This document shows positions 8,839 through 13,504 of a DNA stretch of 13,504 nt, piece by piece. The notes under the pieces were generated by a model, which was not told the DNA's origin, did not search any database, and saw nothing but the letters and a program-made list of their open reading frames with translations. The position numbers were made by a program, and so were the translations under genes. Source of the DNA: Propionivibrio sp. (GTDB lineage: Bacteria > Pseudomonadota > Gammaproteobacteria > Burkholderiales > Rhodocyclaceae); NCBI GenBank assembly GCA_003249625.1, contig QKII01000309.1:1-13504 (forward strand). Reading direction: 5' to 3'. The stretch's first letter is position 1, and each line of letters starts with the position of its first letter.

Positions 8839-9705
8839 ATGATCGAACAGCCCTTCCAAACGCTGGAATCCTGGGTAACGTACTTCAACTCAGTCGAAAT
8901 CCCCATCCTTCGCCAGACCGCCAGACGTCTCGAAGAGGCCCGGCAGAACATCGACCGGATCACCGGGCGCGACATTGCCGCCATTGTTCTGCAGGACCCC
9001 CTGCTGACCATCCGCGTCCTCGCCTATATACAGCCATTCCGTGGCAAACACCTTCAGTCGGACATCACTACCATCGCTAACGCCGTCATGATGCTTGGCG
9101 TCGAACCGTTCTTCAGGCGCTTCGAGTCACCTCAAACGGTCGAGTCGGTACTCAAGGACGAACCACAAGCCCTTCTGGGCGTACTGCATGTCATCCGGCG
9201 CGTCCAGCGCGCCTCACGCTATGCTCACGACTGGGCATTCGAGCGGCACGACTGGAACGTCGAAGAGGTTGCACTCGCAGCCCTGCTGCATGACCTGGCT
9301 GAAATTCTGCTCTGGTGCTTCGCTCCACGCCTGGCCATCGAGATCCGCCGTCGCCAGCAGGCTGACAGGGCTCTACGCAGCACCGCCGCGCAAGAACAGG
9401 TGCTAGGCATCCGCCTTTTCGATTTGCAACTATCCCTGTGCGACAACTGGCACCTGCCCGATCTACTCAAAATGTTGATGGATGATGCCAACGCCGAAAA
9501 AGCGCGGGTACGCAACGTCGTCCTGGCCGTCAATCTGGCGCGCCACTCCGCAAACGACTGGAACGATCCGGCTCTGCCTGACGATTTCGTGGCCATCGAA
9601 AAACTGCTGCAGATCGACCGCAACACCTTACTGGGCAAGCTGGCCATTCCAGACGATGTAGCGCGGCAATACCGCCTCTCGCCACCCGAGAACCAACGCG
9701 GATAA
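8839..9705 (+). CDS. Single-domain HDOD protein
   Basis: The HDOD domain is a helical relative of the HD hydrolase fold found in bacterial signalling proteins; most members have no shown enzyme activity. The 288-residue protein begins with an HDOD-like segment: VEIPILRQTARRLEE (19-33), then AAIVLQDPLLTIRVLAYI (47-64), then ITTIANAVMMLGVEPFFRR (76-94). The central region has AALLHDLAEILLW (147-159) with His151-Asp152, and the C-terminal half is helical. The rest of a metal-binding HD constellation is not obvious, so catalysis is doubtful. No GGDEF, EAL, receiver or kinase domain is attached, and no signal peptide or membrane helix is seen, so it is probably cytoplasmic. The ribosome site is weak (TTGAGACG before the ATG). 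The gene runs divergently from ndk and is followed 59 bases later by lemA. The fold is fairly certain, the job unknown. Confidence 0.85.
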   Translation: MIEQPFQTLESWVTYFNSVEIPILRQTARRLEEARQNIDRITGRDIAAIVLQDPLLTIRVLAYIQPFRGKHLQSDITTIANAVMMLGVEPFFRRFESPQTVESVLKDEPQALLGVLHVIRRVQRASRYAHDWAFERHDWNVEEVALAALLHDLAEILLWCFAPRLAIEIRRRQQADRALRSTAAQEQVLGIRLFDLQLSLCDNWHLPDLLKMLMDDANAEKARVRNVVLAVNLARHSANDWNDPALPDDFVAIEKLLQIDRNTLLGKLAIPDDVARQYRLSPPENQRG

Positions 9706-9764
9706 AATGCACTCCCGATGCCATCTTCATCAACATTCACAGTGCAACAATCAGGGAGATCCGC

Positions 9765-10337
9765 ATGTCCATCGGCAACATGATTTTCTTCGGCGTTCTG
9801 GCCATCGTCGCCATCTACGGCGTCATGCTGTACAACGGGTTGGTCGCGCTCAAGCACAACGTCGCCAAGGCATGGGCCAATATCGACGTCCTGCTCAAGC
9901 AGCGGCACGACGAGTTGCCCAAGCTGGTCGAAGTCTGCAAGCAGTACAAGCAGTTTGAGCAGGAAACGCTGCAACGGGTGATCGAAGCACGGTCGCAGGT
10001 CCAGTCAGCCCGGGAAACACAAAACATCGGCGCACTCGGCGAGGCAGAAGGCGCGCTGCGCATGGGACTCGGTCGCCTGTTCGCCGTCGCCGAAGCCTAC
10101 CCCGAACTTAAGGCCAATGAACACTTCATGCAGCTTCAGCAGCGCATCACGACGCTCGAAAACGGCATCGCCGACCGGCGGGAGCTATACAACGATGCGG
10201 TCAACATCAACAACGTTCGTGTCGAACAATTCCCCGACGCGATCATCGCCCGCCTGTTCAATTTCGAACTGAAACAGCTGCTCGAGTTTTCCTCCGCGGA
10301 AAAAGCCGACGTAGATATGAAACAGCTCTTCGGCTGA
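9765..10337 (+). CDS. lemA: LemA family membrane protein
   Basis: LemA proteins are anchored by one N-terminal helix and carry a four-helix, coiled-coil-like domain. Their biochemical role is not settled. The 190-residue protein has the membrane segment at about 5-23, followed by the family signature YNGLVALKHNVAKAWANIDV (23-42) and the RHDELPKLVEVCKQY helix (48-62). Near the C-terminus YNDAVNINNVRVEQFPDAII, placed at about 145-164, is also typical. Length matches the family (about 185-200). A good ribosome site, GGGAGA, lies six bases before the ATG at 9765. The next gene begins 18 bases after the stop on the same strand and encodes the GIDE-domain partner often found beside LemA, so the two are probably co-transcribed. 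This is not the LemA/GacS sensor kinase of Pseudomonas; the shared name is historical. Confidence 0.92.
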   Translation: MSIGNMIFFGVLAIVAIYGVMLYNGLVALKHNVAKAWANIDVLLKQRHDELPKLVEVCKQYKQFEQETLQRVIEARSQVQSARETQNIGALGEAEGALRMGLGRLFAVAEAYPELKANEHFMQLQQRITTLENGIADRRELYNDAVNINNVRVEQFPDAIIARLFNFELKQLLEFSSAEKADVDMKQLFG

Positions 10338-10355
10338 CAAACAAGTACTCCCGGC

Positions 10356-11252
10356 ATGGAACCAACGCTTCGGCAAAGCTACGCACAATTCATCACGTCC
10401 GGAGGCCAACTTGTCCTGCTGTTCATCGGATTAAAAGCGGAGTCGCGCGCCGGCTGGATATTCTGTCTCGGACTAATCGCCTTCATTAGCCTGATCGCCT
10501 GGATGTCGACGCTGCGCCGGCGTCGCGCGATCACCGACACGCCGACATCGCGCATAGCCTCGGCTGCCCAAGGCTACGTTGAGTTGCTTGGAACCGGACG
10601 GCCACTCGACCATCCGCCTCTTCTTTCGCCCCTGACGCGCCTCCCCTGTCTGTGGTATCGCTATCAGGTCGAAGAAAAGAAGGGCGACAAGTGGCAAACA
10701 ATCAGCCGGGACGAAAGCAACGTATCGTTCATCATTGACGATGGCAGCGGCCGTTGCGTGGTCGACGTTGAGGGCGCCGAAATCCTCACACGACACAAGG
10801 AAACCTGGACTGAAGGGCACTACCGCAATACCGAGTGGAAACTCCTGATCAACGATGAAGTGTACGCACTCGGGGACTTCCACACGCTCGGCGGCGGATC
10901 CGTTGACCTGGACGCACGGGAGGACCTTAACGCACTGCTCGCCGAATGGAAGAAAGACAAGGACACCCTGCTCGAGCGCTTCGACCTCAACGGTGACGGG
11001 GAAATCGACATGCAGGAATGGGGACTTGCCCGGCAGGCGGCACGGCGCGAGGTCTCCCGAATGCACCGTGAGGCCCGCAACGACTCTGACGTCAACACCT
11101 TATGTTGCCCCCGCAACGGGCGCCACTACCTCCTGTCCAACCTCGATCCAAACAAGCTCGCCCGCCGCTACCTGCTCTGGTCCGCTTTTCACGTGGTTGT
11201 ATTCCTTGGTGCTCTAGGCGCCATTCCCTGGGTCACGACTCGATTTTATTGA
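10356..11252 (+). CDS. Membrane protein with bacterial GIDE/BAM-type domain and an EF-hand
   Basis: The 298-residue protein has hydrophobic segments at about 17-27 and 33-51, then a soluble region and a C-terminal membrane helix at about 273-292. Residues about 64-180 fit the GIDE ('beside-a-membrane') domain also found in the eukaryotic mitochondrial ligase MUL1. The evidence is AAQGYVELLGTGRP (70-83), LLSPLTRLPCLWYRYQVE (89-106), VSFIIDDGSGRCVVDVEGAEI (123-143 region) and NDEVYALGDF (166-175). No RING finger is present, so ubiquitin-ligase activity should not be inferred. Residues 210-221 form a canonical EF-hand loop, DLNGDGEIDMQE, with Asp210, Asn212, Asp214, Glu216, Asp218 and Glu221 at the Ca2+-binding positions. 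Only one EF-hand is evident. A CC pair lies at 250-251. The gene follows lemA by 18 bases, without a clear ribosome site, suggesting coupled expression. Function is unknown; membrane-linked calcium sensing or envelope maintenance is a guess. Confidence 0.85.
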   Translation: MEPTLRQSYAQFITSGGQLVLLFIGLKAESRAGWIFCLGLIAFISLIAWMSTLRRRRAITDTPTSRIASAAQGYVELLGTGRPLDHPPLLSPLTRLPCLWYRYQVEEKKGDKWQTISRDESNVSFIIDDGSGRCVVDVEGAEILTRHKETWTEGHYRNTEWKLLINDEVYALGDFHTLGGGSVDLDAREDLNALLAEWKKDKDTLLERFDLNGDGEIDMQEWGLARQAARREVSRMHREARNDSDVNTLCCPRNGRHYLLSNLDPNKLARRYLLWSAFHVVVFLGALGAIPWVTTRFY

Positions 11253-11267
11253 ACAATGCCCGCCAGG

Positions 11268-13172
11268 TTATTTTTCCAGTTCTTCCCAGCGTTCGAGCAA
11301 AACGAGCAGTTCGTCGTCAATCTCCGCCAGCCGCGCTGAGAGAGCATTCGCTTCCTGAGGGTCGGACTGATACAGCGCCGGATCTTCGAGTCGCACCGAG
11401 ATCGTCTTCTGCTCATCCTCCAGCGCGCTGATCCGCCCCGGCAATTCGGCCAGTTCGCGTGTTTCCTTGTAGCTCAGCTTGCGATTACCATCGGCCCGTA
11501 CCTTCGCCACTGGATCGACACGCTCCGGTTCGGCACGCTTGACCGGCGCTGACTTTTCCTCGGCCTTGCGCTTCGCCTGATAATCCGCCCAGTCCTGATA
11601 GCCCCCGGCGTACTCGCGCCAGAAACCTTCACCCTCGGCAGCGATCGTCTGCGTCACCACGTTGTCGAGGAAGGCCCGGTCGTGACTGACCAGAAACAGC
11701 GTTCCCGGATAATCCTGCAACAGCTGCTCAAGCAACTCCAGCGTGTCGATATCCAGGTCATTTGTCGGTTCATCGAGCACCAGCACGTTGGCCGGCCGGG
11801 CGAACAGCCGGGCCAGCAGCAAGCGGTTGCGCTCGCCGCCGGAAAGCGACTTCACCGGCGAGCGAGCTCGCTCAGGCGCAAACAGGAAGTCGCCCAGATA
11901 ACCAATCACATGTTTTCGCTCGTTGCCGATCTGCACGAAATCCGAGCCCGGCGAAATCACGTCGACCAGCGCCGCCTCCTCGTCCAGCTGCGTGCGGAAC
12001 TGGTCGAAGTACGCCACCTGCAGCTTCGTGCCAAGACGCACAGCTCCGGCGTCCGGCTTCAATTCGCCGAGGATCAGGCGCAGCAGCGTCGTCTTGCCGG
12101 CGCCGTTCGGGCCAATCAGGCCAATCTTGTCGCCGCGCTGCAGACGGCAAGAAAAATCGCGCACCACGCGCTTCTCGCCAAAGCTCTTGCTTACATTGAC
12201 CAACTCGGCCACCAACTTACCACTCTTGTCGCCGGCATCGAGTGCCAGATCCACCTTGCCCTGCCGCTCGCGTCGGGCGTTCCGCTCACGACGAAGTTGC
12301 TCCAACCGCAGCACTCGCCCCTCATTGCGCGTGCGCCGCGCCTCGACGCCCTTGCGAATCCACACCTCCTCCTGCGCCAGGAACTTGTCGAACTTGGCGT
12401 TCTGCACTGCCTCGTCGTGCAGCATCTGCTCCTTGCGCGTCTGGTAATCGGCAAAACGACCCGGGAAGGATTGCAGATGACCGCGATCGAGTTCGACGAT
12501 GCGCGTCGCGACCCGGTCGAGAAAACGGCGGTCATGTGTAATGAACACCAGCGATACGCCTGACGACAACAGCAATTCTTCCAGCCATTCGATCGCGCCG
12601 ATGTCGAGGTGGTTGGTCGGTTCGTCGAGCAACAGCAACTCCGGCGTGACAGCCAATGCCTGGGCGAGGGCCAACCGCTTCTTCTGCCCCCCCGAGAGCG
12701 TGCTGACCGTCGCATCCGGATCCAGCGAAAACCGCTGAATCACTCGCTCCGCCTGTGCTTCGAACGACCATGCATTGCGTGCCTCCAGTTCCCCCTGCAA
12801 GTGATGCATCCGTTCGAGCAACACGGAATGATCGGCCGAGGACTCGGCCATCTCGTGCGACACCGCGTGATATTCCGCCAACAGCGACGACACGTCTCCC
12901 ATCCCGGCCACCACAGCCTCGAAAACGCTCAGCGCCGGGTCAAACGGCGGTTCCTGTGGCACATAGCCCATACGAATGCCTGGCTGACGCCAAACCGAAC
13001 CGTCATCCAATGCCCCTTGCCCGGCCAGAGCCCGCAACAACGAAGATTTGCCGCAGCCGTTACGCCCAATCAGTGCCACCCGCTCGCCCGGATCGATCTG
13101 CAACTCGGCGCGATCGAGCAGGGGAACATGGCCATAGGCTAGCGAGGCATCGGAGAGGATCAGGTGCGGCAT
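11268..13172 (-). CDS. uup: ABC-F family ATPase Uup
   Basis: Uup is a soluble ABC-F protein with two ATPase cassettes and no membrane domain. Its family acts on ribosomes, and E. coli uup mutants show raised transposon excision. The 634-residue protein matches Uup length (635 in E. coli). Cassette 1 has Walker A GRNGCGKS at 36-43, signature LSGGQ at 159-163, and Walker B LLLLDEP at 179-185 with Glu184. A charged linker with coiled-coil character spans about 240-310. Cassette 2 has GPNGAGKT at 354-361, LSGGE at 443-447 and LVLDEP at 464-469 with Glu468. The C-terminal basic and coiled-coil region (about 535-634, including SYKETRELAELPGRI) is the hallmark that separates Uup from EttA, YheS and YbiT. 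The start ATG at 13172 has no strong ribosome site. The gene converges on the GIDE gene with a 15-base gap and no visible terminator. Confidence 0.95.
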   Translation of the reverse strand: MPHLILSDASLAYGHVPLLDRAELQIDPGERVALIGRNGCGKSSLLRALAGQGALDDGSVWRQPGIRMGYVPQEPPFDPALSVFEAVVAGMGDVSSLLAEYHAVSHEMAESSADHSVLLERMHHLQGELEARNAWSFEAQAERVIQRFSLDPDATVSTLSGGQKKRLALAQALAVTPELLLLDEPTNHLDIGAIEWLEELLLSSGVSLVFITHDRRFLDRVATRIVELDRGHLQSFPGRFADYQTRKEQMLHDEAVQNAKFDKFLAQEEVWIRKGVEARRTRNEGRVLRLEQLRRERNARRERQGKVDLALDAGDKSGKLVAELVNVSKSFGEKRVVRDFSCRLQRGDKIGLIGPNGAGKTTLLRLILGELKPDAGAVRLGTKLQVAYFDQFRTQLDEEAALVDVISPGSDFVQIGNERKHVIGYLGDFLFAPERARSPVKSLSGGERNRLLLARLFARPANVLVLDEPTNDLDIDTLELLEQLLQDYPGTLFLVSHDRAFLDNVVTQTIAAEGEGFWREYAGGYQDWADYQAKRKAEEKSAPVKRAEPERVDPVAKVRADGNRKLSYKETRELAELPGRISALEDEQKTISVRLEDPALYQSDPQEANALSARLAEIDDELLVLLERWEELEK

Positions 13173-13202
13173 GGGAAATCAGCTCGACGTGAAAAGAGCC
13201 GA

Positions 13203-13208
13203 ATCATA
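13203..13208 (-). promoter_or_regulatory. Candidate -10 element of uup
   Basis: On the minus strand TATGAT (five of six to TATAAT) lies about 30 bases before the uup ATG at 13172. No good -35 hexamer is seen 16-18 bases upstream, where the DNA carries the small palindrome AGCGC-TG-GCGCT (13226-13237). A weak candidate only. Confidence 0.3.
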
Positions 13209-13239
13209 CGGCAGGATCGGGGAAAAGCGCTGGCGCTGA

Positions 13240-13254
13240 TGCTAGAATACGCGC
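13240..13254 (+). promoter_or_regulatory. Candidate extended -10 promoter of tRNA-Arg
   Basis: TGCTAGAAT (13240-13248) combines the TGn extension with TAGAAT, five of six to TATAAT. It is followed by the GC-rich stretch GCGCCC (13251-13256), like the discriminator found at stable-RNA promoters under stringent control. Transcription would begin about six bases before the tRNA. The expected -35 site has no good match. Confidence 0.5.
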
Positions 13255-13260
13255 CCTGAC

Positions 13261-13335
13261 CTCCTCGTAGCATAATGGATAGTGCACGCGCCTCCTAAGC
13301 GTGAGATACAGGTTCGATTCCTGTCGAGGAGGCCA
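13261..13335 (+). tRNA. tRNA-Arg (anticodon CCU)
   Basis: The cloverleaf closes fully. The acceptor stem CTCCTCG (13261-13267) pairs perfectly with CGAGGAG (13325-13331). The D stem GCAT/GTGC is 13270-13273 with 13282-13285. The anticodon stem CGCGC/GCGTG is 13287-13291 with 13299-13303, and its loop CTCCTAA places the anticodon CCT at 13294-13296, which reads the rare arginine codon AGG. The variable loop has four bases. The T arm is ACAGG/CCTGT around TTCGATT (13313-13319). Discriminator G13332 is followed by an encoded CCA (13333-13335). It is a single-copy, stand-alone tRNA between uup and the right-hand gene. Confidence 0.96.
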
Positions 13336-13349
13336 GAAGGCCGAAGGAA

Positions 13350-13366
13350 TGGTGCGCAATGCACCA
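13350..13366. repeat. Perfect inverted repeat downstream of tRNA-Arg
   Basis: TGGTGC (13350-13355) and GCACCA (13361-13366) are a perfect six-base inverted repeat around GCAAT. It lies 14 bases after the tRNA CCA end and about 47 bases before the next start codon. No T-run follows, so it is not a convincing intrinsic terminator. It could be an RNA hairpin limiting the tRNA transcript or a binding site for a dimeric regulator. A smaller GGCC-AGAA-GGCC hairpin (13331-13342) overlaps the tRNA 3' end. Confidence 0.5.
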
Positions 13367-13374
13367 AATCACCG

Positions 13375-13405
13375 TATAGTTGCCTTATGGATTTGATCAA
13401 GGCAA
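13375..13405 (+). promoter_or_regulatory. Candidate -10 box and inverted-repeat operator before the right-hand gene
   Basis: TATAGT (13375-13380) matches a -10 hexamer at five of six positions, without a good -35. Directly after it TTGCCTT (13380-13386) and AAGGCAA (13399-13405) form a perfect seven-base inverted repeat with a 12-base spacer, a spacing fit for a dimeric helix-turn-helix regulator. The repeat ends eight bases before the ATG at 13413, so it would overlap the transcript start and ribosome-binding region. Autoregulation by the downstream gene is possible but not shown. Confidence 0.35.
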
Positions 13406-13412
13406 GGAATCA

Positions 13413-13504
13413 ATGGCCGGTCTGTTAGACATCCGAGATGCTGTCCAGCAGATATCGGAGGCGATCGCAAGTGTTCTAGATATCGATGTCATCATTTCGG
13501 ACGC
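13413..13504 (+). CDS. N-terminal fragment, possibly a signal-sensing transcriptional regulator
   Basis: Only the first 30 codons are present; the gene runs off the right edge. The start ATG at 13413 follows AAGGA at 13404-13408. The fragment begins MAGLLDIRDAVQQI and continues with an alanine-rich amphipathic helix and a hydrophobic strand ending DIDVIISD. This pattern, a short helix (xIxxAVQxIxEAIAxVLxID) leading into a strand, resembles the start of the sensor domain of sigma-54-dependent (PAS/GAF plus AAA+) activators and sugar-diacid-type regulators. That is pattern memory on 30 residues, so the functional call is weak. There is no signal peptide. That it is a real coding start is fairly likely. 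Confidence 0.5.
   Translation, partial: MAGLLDIRDAVQQISEAIASVLDIDVIISD

Noticed and set aside
9708..9746. TGCACT and AGTGCA inverted repeat upstream of lemA
   Set aside because: The arms are only six bases and 27 bases apart, with no promoter in register; chance is the simpler explanation.
10356..11252. Annotation of the GIDE protein as an active E3 ubiquitin ligase
   Set aside because: No RING finger or cysteine/histidine zinc pattern is present, and bacteria of this type lack ubiquitin; the name reflects only the shared membrane-associated domain.
11682..12563. Long plus-strand reading frame (293 codons) opposite uup
   Set aside because: It is the antisense shadow of a well-conserved ABC-F gene with intact motifs. 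The product is rich in Gln, His and Arg with no recognisable domain.
13231..13246. Sigma-54 promoter starting at TGGCGC before the tRNA
   Set aside because: The GG-to-GC spacing is seven bases, not ten, and the site fits an extended -10 sigma-70 promoter better.
13350..13366. Intrinsic terminator or NtrC site
   Set aside because: The hairpin has no following T-run. The arms TGGTGC and GCACCA are in the opposite order to the NtrC consensus (GCAC...GTGC).
1..13504. CRISPR array, transposon, phage or toxin-antitoxin system
   Set aside because: I found no regular spaced repeats, transposase, integrase or paired small genes. The window is mostly core chromosome.

Overview
The window looks like a chromosomal core region of a betaproteobacterium, most likely Rhodocyclales (a Dechloromonas/Azonexus/Azoarcus-type organism). 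This rests on the gene order ndk-rlmN-pilW-rodZ-ispG-hisS-yfgM-bamB-der, the style of the proteins and a moderately high GC content. The genus is inference, since no database search was possible. I see no insertion sequence, phage gene, CRISPR array or other clear mark of recent transfer.

Positions 1-8577 (minus strand) hold a tightly packed nine-gene block read from ndk towards der, which runs off the left edge. Neighbours after rlmN overlap by 1-4 bases (ATGA, TGATG, TAATG) or sit 2 bases apart, so translational coupling is likely. The block joins nucleotide balance (ndk), rRNA/tRNA methylation (rlmN), type IV pilus assembly (pilW/pilF), cell shape (rodZ), isoprenoid precursors (ispG), histidine charging (hisS), the inner-membrane translocon/chaperone network (yfgM), outer-membrane protein assembly (bamB) and ribosome biogenesis (der).

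Positions 8578-8838 are a divergent intergenic region. It contains a good extended -10 promoter for ndk buried in a short perfect inverted repeat, and a weaker promoter candidate for the rightward genes.

Positions 8839-11252 (plus strand) hold three genes: a single-domain HDOD protein, a LemA-family membrane protein, and a membrane protein with a bacterial GIDE/BAM-type domain and a canonical EF-hand loop. The lemA-GIDE pair is the least understood and most interesting part of the window.

Positions 11268-13172 (minus strand) encode the ABC-F ATPase Uup, converging on the GIDE gene with only 15 bases between them. Then come a tRNA-Arg(CCU) gene with an encoded CCA end (13261-13335), two inverted repeats, and the first 30 codons of a plus-strand gene that may be a signal-sensing regulator. 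No gap without a gene exceeds 300 bases.
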